Shown piece after piece: positions 32,877 through 45,025 of a stretch of 64,000 nt of DNA. The notes beneath the pieces are model-generated. The model did not search any database. It was not told the origin of the DNA and worked only from the letters and a program-made list of their open reading frames with translations. Source of the stretch: Chara braunii (lineage: Eukaryota; Streptophyta; Charophyceae; Charales; Characeae); assembly GCA_003427395.1 (NCBI GenBank), contig BFEA01000573.1, forward strand, positions 536,632 through 600,631. Reading direction: 5' to 3'. The stretch's first letter is position 1; each line of letters begins with the position of its first letter. The translations under genes and the position numbers were made by a program.

Positions 32877-33549
32877 CATTCGCCATGGAAACAATGCCCA
32901 ACTTGTCTTTTTGATATACACGAACAGGTTGCACAACTACTTTTTTCTTCTTTTGGGCAGATGACTAGGTCATTCGCCATGGAAACAATGCGTAGTCGCC
33001 CTGAGTTGTTTAATATCCAAAGATTTAGTATTTCTCTGACTTTGTTTTCAAAAGAAAAGGCGAATATGGGCAGGAGACTGAACCATTCACAGTAGAAACA
33101 ATGTTCAGCTTGCCCAAACTATTTCCATTTATACTTTGTATTTTTCCTTTTCTCTTCTTAATGATATGGCTTAACGTTGGACCATTCAAAGTAGAAACAA
33201 TGCCCAGCTGCCAGTTCACATGCAAATATACATAAAGTACTTTCCTTTATACTCAGTTTAATTTATGTGTGTGGTTTTCAGGCTAAACCATTCACCATGG
33301 AAACAATGCTTAGCATTAGATCAAAAATCCTCCCTCAGAATAAACAAGAATTTAAACCCCTCCAATCAGGCAAACCCTCTGAGTTACGTGAGTAAACAGG
33401 CCATTCACAGTAGAAACAATGCCTGGTCCTCCAGAAAACAATCAAATAAACACAGCGACCAGGTCATTCACAGTAGAAACAATGTCTGGTCCTTCAGAAA
33501 ACAACCAAATAAAATATAGCCCCGAACCATTCAGAGTAGAAACAATGCT
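32877..33549. repeat. Eight-copy 20-bp motif array in the right LTR
   Basis: Same motif and spacing as in the left LTR. Small differences exist, such as CATTCAAAGTAGAAACAATG near 33184 and CATTCAGAGTAGAAACAATG near 33529. Confidence 0.9.
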
Positions 33550-36500
33550 TAGGCTTTGGTTGACCCTTCCAAACGCATGCAAAACTGCCTTCCTCCCACC
33601 TTCCCCCAGTTCATCCTTAGTCTACTTTCAGTCAAAACAAAGATGAAACTTAAGCTTCACTCTCATACATTCTTTCCATTCAATCTGATTAGGTTCTCAA
33701 GAGAAAGCAAAAACCATAGGGACAACACATGCATACCGCAATCATACTACAGGAAGATAGGCAAACATGGGTAGTAGTAGGTTGTACAGATGAAGATGGT
33801 ATACCTGATGATTCCCTGCCTCCAGAACCTCGCCTAGGTTCCGGCAGAGCTCCCGCAATCGGTGGGTGGACTCCCCACAGAGTCTTTACGCAGTCCTACG
33901 GGTTGCAATCCCACCTGCCGCCTTCCTCTCAGAACCAGGACTAGACTGAGAGTTAGAAAGAATAAAAATAGAAGGTAGAGACTCTCAGATCCAAGAATGG
34001 TGCTCTCAGTCTCGCAAGAGAGGGCCTTGAAACCTTCACTCGTCTGAGGGCCCCGCAATGGCGGTAAAAAAAAGTAATAGTTTGGTCCAACTGAAGCCCA
34101 AACGTAGAGTAGTTGGCTCCAGCAGCCCCTTGCACCGAGTTCGACCTCTTTCCTAAGTCGTGACGACAACACCCCTAACCGGTGAGCCGCTACACAGCCT
34201 TAGAAAGGCTTTGCCTAGCGAGAGAAATACGTGAAACACAGCAAAACGTAATGGTTTCACAACAATAGGAACCCGCGCAACGGCCGTATAAGTTCAGCAG
34301 CGTCACTTCATGCCATACTGTAGTTTCGTACGCGTGGTTGGGCCCACCAGCCTTGGCATCCCGCCTCTCGGTTTGCCGGCTATGCAGCCCAGCCCAGCCT
34401 GCAGCTTCCATTCGACCGACTGCAACAATCCCTGCCTACTCCTCCCCTTTGATGGGATGGGCTCTGCACAGGCTAACAAATAGCTCGTAGGTGTGGAAAG
34501 GATCTCCCCTGCTGCAACTCGGGAATGTCAGGCGGGAGTACCTGCAGTACCTTCCCGCGGCCATTATACCACAAACGGATTCACTTCCGTCCTGAAGTAC
34601 CTGCAGTCTCTTCCCGCGGCGCAGCCCCAGACTGACAGGTAAGTTTGATTCCTCCCTCTTCCCTCTCTTTTGCAGTTCTTACTTTACTTCTCCGGGTCTC
34701 CTCCCTTCCTTTAGCAAGGCGATCTGCTGTAGTCAGCAGCACTACTGTAGCATCTGCACGTATTGACCACGTAGACCATAGATATGACCAGGTACGTGCC
34801 CCCTCTCTCCACTGCGCCTCGTTAGAACCCGACCATGCCTTTAGCAACTCGAGTTAGAGAGGCTGCTTCCTAACATCAGTATAGGCAGACAACACTAACA
34901 AAAAAAAAAACGAAAACAAACATATATAAACACGAAATGAATTTATCGCAAAAAACTAGCCAAATACATGGTGCTTCGTCTCACCCCCCATTTGGGCGCG
35001 GCTCCTCTCTCTCGAATCGCAAAATCCACCCACTAACAGTAGACACTACCCTCACTACCTACCTCGCGGCTACCAAGAACCCCCATCCAACACTTTTCTT
35101 TGCTCGATTTTGTTGGGAATCGAGCGAAAGTTCTCTTTCCCGTCCCTTACCTTCGTCCACTCTCCATATCCCGACACAGCCTAAACTTATCTAACTCTAA
35201 TCTTACTAACCATCTTCAAAAACTGACATCATAGTCAGTTTTGCCCTGCATCAAAACCTTCTTAGCACCTTACCTCTCGCCCGTTTCTACTCAACATCGA
35301 AGGAGGAACCTCCTTCCCAGTTCTGCCATATCCATTTGTCCATCTCTTCGTACTAACTCTTCTACTAACTTCTATTATACTAATCTAATGCAAAAACTAA
35401 CATTATCATCAGACTCACCCATGCCCAAAATCCCAATTCCAAGCTTTATCTCGTCCGATCCTGCTACGGAACAGGCGCGTTATAACCTTCTCCTTCCTGT
35501 GGTAGCCGCCTGCCCCGAAAGTTTCACACGGTATCTGTTCCTCCTACCTCCTAACTAACTATCCCTTTACCAAAACTAACACCGGAATCAGTCTCACCCT
35601 ACTCTAAAACCTACGTTTCAATCCTCTCCTCGCTCGATTCCATTCGGAAACGAGCGAGATACTCGTTTCCCTCTTGCTTCTCCTCCATCCGCCATAGCCC
35701 CCTTTGTCCCCGTACGAACCTGGCAGGGCCCTACGTCCGGGTTCAGCCCGTCACTTACTACGTCGCCACTCCACCCGCGGCTGCCTTGCGCTGCTCGACG
35801 GTTGCCCGATAGCGGCCTGTCCCTCGACCTCCTCCCTGTTGCCTCATCACCCGGTGCTAGCTCCGCCCTTCCTTTCCTACCTCGCATGCATCCGGTACGC
35901 CTTCCCGTCCGGATTCGCCCACCGTCTTTCACCACCCCGCCTTCTCTGTCTGCACGTCGCCTGCACCTAGCCCGACTCCCTACATAGGTTCGCTCTCCCC
36001 TTCCACTGCCTATCTTCGTCCTGTCGCCCTGCTGCTTTCTCACCCGCTGCGCTAACAATCCGCCACAACCTCTCCGTCCACAGTCATCCGCCCCGTCGCC
36101 TTCTTTCTCCCACCGCGCTCGATGTGCCTTCCTATGCATGCACTGGCGCTCAACGCAGCGGCCCATCCGACAACCTCACCACCTACACTGCGCTTGGCCC
36201 GACTGCTCCCCACTTGTCAACGCAATGCCCGGCCGTAGCAGCCAGTGACGGCCAGAGTTGTTCTGCCAGGCGATATCCCAGAAACTGACTGACCCCGTGA
36301 TGGCCCAATCAGCCTTTCTCCCCATACCTTGTCCGACAAGCAGGGTGGCCTGCCGGTTTTGTCGCCAGTCCTGCTATAGCCTTCCATTGTCCGGTTCCAC
36401 TCTGACTGAGCCCATCACCCCCTCCCGCTCAGACAGCTGGCCGGGACACGGCCTGCTGCAAAGCCTAGCATGAGCCCTGGTGGACTAGGCCAGGTGCGGG

Positions 36501-37632
36501 TCTGGGTAGTAGTAGCAAATATTGAAATGAGAACTTTGAACACCGAAGTGGGGACAAATTCCATATACTCCGCTGTTACAGTCTGCGACCTTCACCCCGG
36601 CACGCCTATCCCACTGTGCCGGTGGCGCACCCGCAAAGGCGGCCCGCCACTCCACACCTTCCGCCCCACAGACTAAGCATCCTCCCCTTGGCTCGCATGC
36701 ACTTCGGCCCTTCGGTCCGTGATTTAAGACGGGCCGGGTAGAGGAATTTTGTTAGCATCCCCAAATACGCAGGAACCCGTCGGCCCCGTCGAAAGAGGCG
36801 CGTACTCAAGGTCCTCGACTGCCTCGTCGACCACAAAAATCCGGCTTCGCGTCCAAGTAAAATAAATGCCGGCGCGTAGAAAAATAGTAATGACTGAAAT
36901 AATAAATAACCCCTTTTCAACGTCGCCGCTCACAAAGCAAATAAGGGGGGGGATAGCCCCCCTGACCCTCGACCCCCTCAGTCTTCTCCACGCCGCTCCG
37001 CCGCATCTGTTGCGTCGACACCCGCCAGCCTCGATCCTTGAACCTCCGTAGTAGTAGTCCAATGCCATAACCTATAGGGCTAAGCCCAAGCCTGGTGTCG
37101 ACAGGCTCGAAATTCTAGATAAAGTGGTAACGCATGGCGCTCAGGGCCAAGGACTCGCCCTGGGCCATTCTTCAGCCTGCCCCTGCATGCACGGTCGTCG
37201 AAAGCCACCGGCCTACCAACCTTGCCGCGGCTATCCCTGCGCGCCATCCTACGTCGCCCCATTTACCTCACGAGGCCGTACCATCGTTGTCGATGCCGTC
37301 GTCGGGGTCGTTCTCCGCACGTGCGCTCGACTCGGTCAAATGTACCAATGAAAAGAAAATATCCTTAATTCCTGCTTAATCAAAAATAAATAAATAATAA
37401 TATCACCAAAACGACCGAGGTCCGGGCCGACTTTACGATCAACAACAGAAAAGAATCACGAGCGCCTTAAACCTGCGCGCTCACCCACTCGCTATTGTGG
37501 TCAACCACCCAGTCAACGCAATTACAGACGCAGCCGCGCTTAGCGCGGTATACTTAAACTTTAAACCAAAAAAAATTATGTTACTTGCAAAAACCCAAGG
37601 CGGATACCCTTGTAAGGGTGTTCGCACCGACA

Positions 37633-37636
37633 GCGT
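37633..37636. repeat. Target-site duplication GCGT (right)
   Basis: Pairs with 10871-10874. The LINE frame resumes here. Confidence 0.85.
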
Positions 37637-38124
37637 TTCAAATCTCGCAGTTCCATCAAGCTCGGACAGTAGTCATCCCATCTGCGACAAGCGACTATTG
37701 TTAGAGATTTCGCTACTCTAGCTCTCTGCATTTCCCTGCCAATTTTTGTCGAATAATGTGCCAACAGTATGAACTTGTTTGTTGTCTACTCAAATTCCAC
37801 CCGTAGCTGAAAGGCTCTACCTTAAACCGAGTGGCTGAAAACCCTCCCATACATTGCCCAGCCCCTCTACTGCCCTTGGACAGCCAAACCCGTGCTTCTT
37901 CCAGATCCATGTTCAGGGTCTCTGTCCTCTCATCTATCAAAATTAACTGTTTGTGAAGTATCTGCTCCGCCGTCGTGAGTTATTGGAGCCCACTCCTGAA
38001 TTCTCGTGCCTTGTTGGAGATTTGGTCCTAGGACCCTCCAGTACTTTTCCTCCGTTGTTGGCGCTCTAACCCATGAATCCACGTGCGGTAACGCATCTTC
38101 TGTCAACAGGGACTTCCAAGACTC
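37637..38124 (-). pseudogene. LINE ORF2, region after RT, up to the LTR insertion
   Basis: Minus-strand text such as LTIVACRRWDDYCPSLMELRD ends at LRDLKR, where the LTR element interrupts. The reading frame resumes at 10874. To the right it runs into the assembly gap. Confidence 0.75.
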
Positions 38125-38489
38125 NNNNNNNNNNNNNNNNNNNNNNNNNNNNNNNNNNNNNNNNNNNNNNNNNNNNNNNNNNNNNNNNNNNNNNNNNNNN
38201 NNNNNNNNNNNNNNNNNNNNNNNNNNNNNNNNNNNNNNNNNNNNNNNNNNNNNNNNNNNNNNNNNNNNNNNNNNNNNNNNNNNNNNNNNNNNNNNNNNNN
38301 NNNNNNNNNNNNNNNNNNNNNNNNNNNNNNNNNNNNNNNNNNNNNNNNNNNNNNNNNNNNNNNNNNNNNNNNNNNNNNNNNNNNNNNNNNNNNNNNNNNN
38401 NNNNNNNNNNNNNNNNNNNNNNNNNNNNNNNNNNNNNNNNNNNNNNNNNNNNNNNNNNNNNNNNNNNNNNNNNNNNNNNNNNNNNNNNN
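38125..38489. other. Assembly gap (365 Ns)
   Basis: A run of N lies within LINE ORF2. The true length is unknown. Confidence 0.99.
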
Positions 38490-41400
38490 TCTGGGATCGC
38501 TGCCTTCAGTGCTGCAAAATGAACTCTGATGTTATGTAGTCTAGGGAGGTACAGTCTTAGTCTCTGCTCTGTGACCCAATCCAAGGACTGTTCATCCCAA
38601 ATGTCCTTGACCATTAAGATCTCTTTCTTGATCCAGGAGTTACCGAAGCTCCCCTGAGTTTAGGCAACAGGAAATGGTGTGTCGTCTTGCTGCAGGATTC
38701 TGGTGTTCTCAAACAGAGGCTCGTTCAGTACCTGCCCTTTTGAAAGGGGGGAGAGTGATCCGTTGGTCTGATTTTCCGCCAACGCTGTAAGAATAGACTT
38801 CCAAATTTGCGACTTCGGATGCCTGTTCGCGAATGATGGAAGGAGCAAACAGTGCCATACTGCAATATTGATATCCAACTCCTATTCTGTCCCCAGGATA
38901 TGCTCTGCTAACTTAACCCATATTTTCTCCTCTTTGGCCATCATGGCCTTGATGGGCCATCTCCCCAACAGTGCCATATTTTGTTGTCTCGGGTCCACCA
39001 GGCCCAATCCACCATCTTCTTTAGGTTGTGTTATTGTGTCCCAAACCACTTTTGACAATACTCTCTCCCCGTCCTTAGCTGTAGGTTTCCATATATACCC
39101 CACCGCCGATCTCCTAATACTGTGGTAGGCCTTATCACCAAGTAGGTGGGTCGCCATAGGGAACCATAGAATAGAAAATGTCGTCGCTGATAAGACAAGT
39201 GCTCTCCCGAAGAGTGACAGTTGATATCCCCTATCCCAATTTGCTATTCTTGATCTTACTTTCACTTCCAATATTAAGTTTTGTTTGGCTGAAACATTTC
39301 CCAGCGAGATCCGTACTCCCAACAATCTCTCTGAGTCCCTTTCTCCCACCCTGTTCATCCCCCAGTCCAAAGCCAACTCCCAAGGTTCCGGTAAGAGAAA
39401 AGATGATTTGTTCCAATTAATCGAGGTTTCCGACAGTACACAGTAAGTATCTACCACTGATCTCAGTTCTGTTAGTGAGTTCACCGTGTTGCTGCAGATT
39501 ATGGTTAGGTCATCCGCAAGAGCGTTCCCCTTCCATTGGAAGGTAGAGGATACTTGCAAACCAATAATATTATCGTTGTGTCCGATATTGTCTAGAAGAA
39601 CTTCCAACTGAATTACAAAGAGCAGTGGGGCCAAAGGACAGCCCTTGCGTAGGGACCGCGTTAAATGGATTGTTTGTGAAAGACAACCATTCACATTCAC
39701 TACTACAGTTCCCTGTGTGTGCATGACCTTGACAATTCTGAGAAAGTTCGAGCCAAAATTCATTCTTTTCAGGGTGGTGGAAACAAAGGGCCACCCAACC
39801 TTGTCATATGCTTTATCCATGTCTAACAGGAGGGTAGCCACATTTCTATTTTCAGTTCCGATAACTTCCAAGGCCTGGACAGTAGATAGGATATTCTCAT
39901 GAATTGAGCGACCTTTCACAAAGGCCCCTTGGTCCGAACCTACTATGTCCGGTAAATACTTAGTTAGACGTCGAGCCATGACTTTTGCCAGTATTTTATA
40001 GGCCACATTTAACAAGGAAATAAGGCGGTAGTTTTCCACCTCTCTTTTGTCTTCCTTTTTATACATCAACGTTATAATTCCTTTCGTGAGACCCCTCGGC
40101 AGCGTCCCCCCCGTCAACAACCTATTGCATATATCGGTAAGAAAAGGTCCCAGGGAGTCCCGAGTTTCCAAAAAGAACTCCATCGGGAGCCCATCGGACC
40201 CAGGGCACTTACCTTTCTTCAATTCCTTAGCTGCTTCGCACAATTCCTCTATTGTGAATGGTCTGTCCAAGTCTAACCTTCCCTATCTATAAATTACCAC
40301 ATTCGTTTTGTCCCAAAAACTGGAACTGCAAGTCAGATCTGTGTCAAAACTCCTGTTGGGGAATCTGGAGGTAAATATATCAACAAAATAATCTCGTGCA
40401 TACTCACACATACTCTGTGCCGACTCTGCCACTGGGAGGTTCGTTAAGAGCGGGTGGTTTAACTGTCTCATCATCGGCCTTGCTTGGTGTAGGATCAGAG
40501 ATCTGAATGTGATTCTCGTCATCCTATCGTACCAAGTGATCCCCCTCAGACTGAGCCATTCTAACCACTGTGTCTGACGTTGCATCTCAAATGCGTCCAA
40601 CTCTACCAGCAGGGTCTTCCGTTTATCAGTCCAGAAATGAAAAGCGTATGCATCCCCTTTCAACTGTTCCTCTACATAGGCTATATCTGTTTTCAGTTGT
40701 TTCTCTTTTCTGTTCCTGTTGCCAACTTTGATTTGAGAGAATACATTAAGCATTTCTGAAATGACTCCTAATCCTACATCTGCCCAGTCCTCTTCTTTGT
40801 CAAAGAGGGGTTTTGGTTTCTGCCAATCCGACATATGCTTCGTCACCCAGTTCCTGATACCCTTGTCTTTTAAATTACTACAATTCAACCGAAAAGGGCC
40901 TTGTATTCGCTCCGCGTGCTCCCCGGACAAGACATCCATCAATACCGAATAATTGTCCGAGAGAAAAAAAATATGAGTATCTGACCAAATGCAACGGTCC
41001 CATATAACCCCCCTGGCAAGGAGGAAATCTAGCCTCCTCCCTGCCGACATAGATCCAAACCACGTAAAACCGTTAGACTCAGGGTTCATCCAACGGAAAA
41101 CATCAGTCAGACTTTGTGAATCCATAAATTCCAAAAGTAGTTTCGAGTCTGCTCTCAGAGGATCCAATTTCGGGGTGTCTAGTCCCGGGGTCAGAGTCGT
41201 ATGCCAATCAGCGGCTAACAGTAAATGCTCTGTATCAAGGATATAGGTAGGTAGTTCGGCGAAAAATTCAATTCTCTCTTTGTAATCTACGGGGGCATAA
41301 ATGGACATTACCGCCCAGTCCTCGTCACCCAACGCAAATTTCACCCAAACAAAACGACCCTTCACATCGGCAAAGGAATCTATGATCTCTATCTCCAGAT

Positions 41401-41645
41401 CCCTATGGAATAATATGGTCGTGCCTCCCTTTGTACCATCAGCCGGGGCCCAATACTGTGGACCCCTCCACCAATTCCTTGTTGCAGCTATCTTCTCAGT
41501 ATTGAGCTTTGTTTCCTAGATACAGAGCACGTGTACTGCTTGTGAATGACACCAGGAAGCCAGCGACTTCTTTTATATCGGTGTGTCGTATCACCCAGAC
41601 CCTGTAGGTTTCAAGATGCAAGACGGATCTTACCTGGTAGAACCA
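38490..41645 (-). pseudogene. LINE ORF2: APE-type endonuclease and reverse transcriptase
   Basis: The N-terminus resembles plant L1-type ORF2: NLQGLGDTTHRYKR, a frameshift, then AVHVLCI-stop-ETKLN where CIQETKL is expected (CAG to TAG). The endonuclease continues with LLLAADWHTT, RRLDFLLARG and SDNYSVLMD. The usual SDH is SDN, which would remove the catalytic His. A stop near 40283 separates the intact 462-codon RT part: GKCPGSDGLPMEFF, LLLDMDKAYDKVGW, RKGCPLAPLLFVIQLE and the catalytic box NALADDLTIICSN (Y/FADD reads LADD). LINEs nick DNA and prime reverse transcription at the nick. This copy is inactive because of stops, the gap and the nested insertion. Confidence 0.92.
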
Positions 41646-41967
41646 TAGGGATGTGCCCCTGGTCCGCCTGGTTTTTTAATATGGCGTTGCTGCATGGTTA
41701 CCAACTTATTGCCTGCTACAGGATCATCCTCTTCGTGTCTGTCCAGGTGCCATGGGTATTGCAATACTTCTGAGAAGTTGGGTGATAAAACCACTTCCTT
41801 CAGGTCCAGGTATTGAATTCAGTTTGCAGTTTCCTGTCCTGTTAACTTCTCAGATAGCCTGATTTGTTTCGGAACATCACTGCCTGGTGTAGCAAAGGCA
41901 TCGAGGGGGATCCAATGTGGGTTGATTGGCCTTAGTCTATCCTACGTGTCTTTTTCGAAATGCAGAT

Positions 41968-42728
41968 TCAAAAATGCAAAGAACAGGTTGACCTTTCTTC
42001 CTCCTTCCAAAGACACTGTGTGCCGCCCATGCGTGGTTCCGGTATGAAACCCACAGGGTCTGCCTCATTGGTAAGATGTTGGGCTGCATCGACGAAGTAC
42101 GAAGCAAGAGGCATACCTTCTACCTTGTATATTGGTAGCTCGATAGGGAAATCGGGGGCTTGTTTTATCAGTAAAAGCGGATCCTGATTAGAATGCAGAC
42201 AAATCAGAGGTACCAAAAAGCCCTCAATCTTCCCCTTCTCGCTCCTGACTGCTGTGGCCATTGGCCGAGCTTTAGCCAATGTCTGACGCAACTCAATCAC
42301 TTTCCCTTTACTTCTTAATCCTTTCTTCCCCTGCGCATTAGGGGAGTAGGGTGAGGGTCTGACTGCCCCTTTACGCTGTTTCCTCGAGGGGGACTTCGGG
42401 CCCGAATATGATTTCTCCTCTGGCAATCTGGATTGTGATGTGCCAACCGGTTCATAAAGTAGCGGGTCAATCATCTGCTCATCCGGGTCGCCTTCCTGAG
42501 ACCTGCCGTCGGTGAGGAGGCCTACTTCCCCTGGAAGGAGCAATCTAGCTTCCTCTTCCTCCCCCCCGGACGGTACTCTGTTCAAATCCACAGCTGTCGG
42601 TTTAGTCCCAAAACTGGGGATTTCAGTCGAATGGAGTGCAAGCACCCGTCTCGGTAGCTAGTTCTTTCCCTGAGACAAATATTGGTTGGGACAAGGACGA
42701 CGTCTGATCGAGCAATCTGCAGGGGGTG

Positions 42729-42823
<95 letters not shown>

Positions 42824-42962
42824 CCCCTTCCCACACTCCCTTTCTGCACTAGGCGAACCCTCGATGTCAGTCCCCCACCTGCTCTCTCTCTCATTCCTTC
42901 TTTCCTTCTGTTTGCATCCTTCTTTTTCCCAGTCCCTTTCTTTCTCCCCCTCGATATCCCTT

Positions 42963-43003
<41 letters not shown>

Positions 43004-43790
43004 AGTTCCTTCTCTCTTTCCCACAATAATTCCCTTTCTCTTTGCCTTTCTCTTTCCCTTTCGCATTCACGATCCCTCTCCCTTTCCCTTTCGACTTCCT
43101 CCATTCTCAGCCTCTTTTCCTCCGCCCGTCTTGCCTCACTCCGTCTTTCTTCCTCTTCTTTTTGTCTCTCCATTTCCCGTTCCCTTTCCTTCGCTTCCTC
43201 CTGCCGCCTCTCTCTTCCTCTTGCCTCCTCGATTTCTTTTTCCCTCTCCCTCTCCTTTTCTTTCTCCTCTAGCCATCTCTCATAATCATCTGGTTGATCT
43301 TTATCCTTCTCATCACGATCTTATCTCTGGCCTCTCTTTCTACCCGGGCAGTCAGGGTCATCCTCGGAGTGAAAGTATTGACGGCAAGTCGCACACCAAT
43401 CCGTTGTGGCACACGCCACTTCTACTGTAACCTGCGTGTTTTTGCCATCAAGAATCCCGATGACAAGGTATGGCGATGACAAGGTATGGCGTGTATCTGT
43501 GCATCGTGCTAGGCTCCAGATCGAAGCGAACATTGTGCAGTTCTGGTTCGTTCGGTTTCTTCGTGAATGGGTGGGTTTTGACTACCCTCCCAAAGGCTTT
43601 CTCCACTGCCTCTTCTATCACAGGCATGACAACAATCGGGATCTTGAGGCATCTCACCCAGAAGAAGGCATTCTTGTTAATCTCTCGCCAATATTGTAAC
43701 TCCAATTCAGTCATCCACGGTCTAATCGACAACCTATGAGATACTCCATCCAATTCGATTCCATCCTCCCTCTTAAGCAACTGAGATCGC
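41968..43790 (-). pseudogene. LINE ORF1: zinc-knuckle, coiled-coil RNA-binding protein (broken)
   Basis: Reading leftwards, an N-terminal part (WMTELELQYWREINKNAFFW) resembles the RNA-binding half of plant LINE ORF1. A zinc knuckle, CATCRQYFHSEDDPDC (CX2CX4HX6C), follows at about 43345-43395. Next comes a long E/R-rich coiled coil inflated by (GA)n and (CA)n microsatellites (42732-42822, 42966-42999), then a proline- and charge-rich tail (42645-41968). A 16-bp tandem duplication (43459-43474 and 43475-43490) causes a frameshift just before the knuckle, and stops follow at about 43320 and 42658. ORF1 coats LINE RNA. Confidence 0.75.
42732..42822. repeat. (CT)n then (CA)n compound microsatellite in LINE ORF1
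   Basis: A pure CT run (42732-42782) passes into a pure CA run (42783-42822). On the minus strand they encode poly(C-V) and poly(E-R) stretches that extend the coiled-coil region. Confidence 0.95.
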
Positions 43791-44100
43791 GCGGGGCGCG
43801 GGGGCGCAGCCAGGGGGTAGGAGATTGTAGCGTCGGGGGCTGCGGGGATGACTAATGAAGTACATGCATGTTATATTAGGTGCATGTGGGCGACATTTGG
43901 AACAGGTAGATTAGGTTGAGTCCAATACTGCGAACGGATTTAGTCCAAAAGGCATGTAAATGCATGTAGAGTGTTGTGTATTGTGTAGTGGAGCGAGGCT
44001 TTTTCTTGAGCGCGAGCTGCTGCGCTTTCCATTTTGCACCTAACTTAACAAAGTGAATTGGAAAGTGGAAAAGGATTGAGTCGTCATGACTTTATCTTTT

Positions 44101-44102
<2 letters not shown>
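43791..44102. other. Probable LINE 5' flank; nothing recognised
   Basis: No open frame of note. It lies upstream of LINE ORF1 on the minus strand and could be its 5' UTR. Confidence 0.35.

Positions 44103-44138
<36 letters not shown>
44103..44138 (-). repeat. Poly(T), likely the tail of a second 5'-truncated retroelement
   Basis: 36 Ts in a row read as poly(A) on the minus strand. The sequence just upstream on that strand (44219-44250) carries CTGGAAACTGGGTCCGACAT, similar to the LINE 3' region near 9436, suggesting a short LINE fragment. Confidence 0.45.
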
Positions 44139-44141
<3 letters not shown>

Positions 44142-45020
44142 TANAGCAACTAGAGCAGCCGTTGCTGTGTGATCCAGGCACTTAGGCCTGGTTTATAGGG
44201 TGGTCGCTTTTGAATTATACAAGCTGGAAACTGGGTCCGACATCCCTTACATCATAAAAGAGGTTTCAAAAATTAAGCGGTTTTTCTGGATATCATGACA
44301 CAAATACAGAAAGACATAGTCTAACTAAGCATGTCAATCCTTGTTGTAGATGTAGATCACTTTGACATTCGAACGATAACAAAGTCTAAACTAAAAATAC
44401 CAACCTTTATTTGTGAATGTATTGCAGTATATTTAAGAAGCAGATATGCTAATCTGTTGTTCTGTTCCCAAGACAACCAAAATCAATCTCATTCCTATTA
44501 CAACTGAAGTCCAAGTGTTCTGTTTCCAAGACAATCAAACCCAACTCCATGCTCATTACAATTGAAGGCCAATACAAGTTCTTAGTCAAATGGGGAAATG
44601 TAAAGTTAGAGGAAAAAGGTAGAGAATTTCAATTTTCGGCGCATCATTGGTTGCTGTTAGATTGTCAATAGGCTTCGGAAGGCTATCCATCTTGTGACAA
44701 AACGCCTCGTCGCTTTGGCTCAGAATTCTTCGTTTTGCACTTTGTAGGTCCAGTCTGTGTGAATCGCCTGGTTGATGAAGTATTTGGTTCCTGCCTGGAT
44801 CATCGCGGGCGTACATCGTTTGCTTCATCTCCTCGCCAAGTTTTGCAGCGTCCAAAGTGTCTAAAGGATGGTTGCTTTCAAAATTTCTTCTGCATAAGCA
44901 AGTCGCTCTTACACTTGTATGTGTCTTGTCGCTAAGCCCATCAATGTAAAGTACATTATATGTTTTTATGTAGATGAAGTATCATTGAATAGTTAGAATT
45001 AATATGTTTATTAAGTAACC
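44139..45020. other. Boundary region, nothing firmly recognised
   Basis: It holds a possible LINE 3' fragment (44140-44260), then unique sequence. A minus-strand 89-codon frame at 44586-44855 has no familiar domain. Base composition shifts to strongly AT-rich near 44950. Confidence 0.4.
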
Positions 45021-45025
45021 AACTT

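Larger units (their letters stand above)
10875..37632 (-). mobile_element. Giant Ty3/gypsy-type LTR retrotransposon (26.8 kb)
   Basis: The element runs right to left: 5' LTR (30219-37632), primer binding site, gag, protease-RT-RNase H-integrase, a second gag-like frame, 2 kb of non-coding DNA, 3' LTR (10875-18203). LTRs begin TG and end CA with short inverted ends (TGTCG/CGACA). Domain order RT before integrase and the integrase GPY module place it in Ty3/gypsy. No chromodomain was seen. Protein frames carry several stops and frameshifts, so this copy is dead. The internal region is about 12.0 kb, so LTRs make up over half of the element. Confidence 0.95.
30219..37632 (-). repeat. 5' LTR (right copy), about 7.4 kb
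   Basis: It matches 10875-18203 over its whole length and ends CACCGACA immediately before the target duplication GCGT. It would contain the element promoter. Extra sequence relative to the left copy is visible near 34537-34570 and 36950-37020. Confidence 0.95.

Noticed and set aside
35618-36166. 182-codon R/G-rich frame in the right LTR
   Set aside because: The matching left LTR copy is broken into different frames, and composition alone explains the length, so there is no sign of coding selection.
42686-43430. Long plus-strand S/L- and T/H-repeat frames
   Set aside because: They are translations of CT and CA microsatellites opposite the LINE ORF1 coiled coil.
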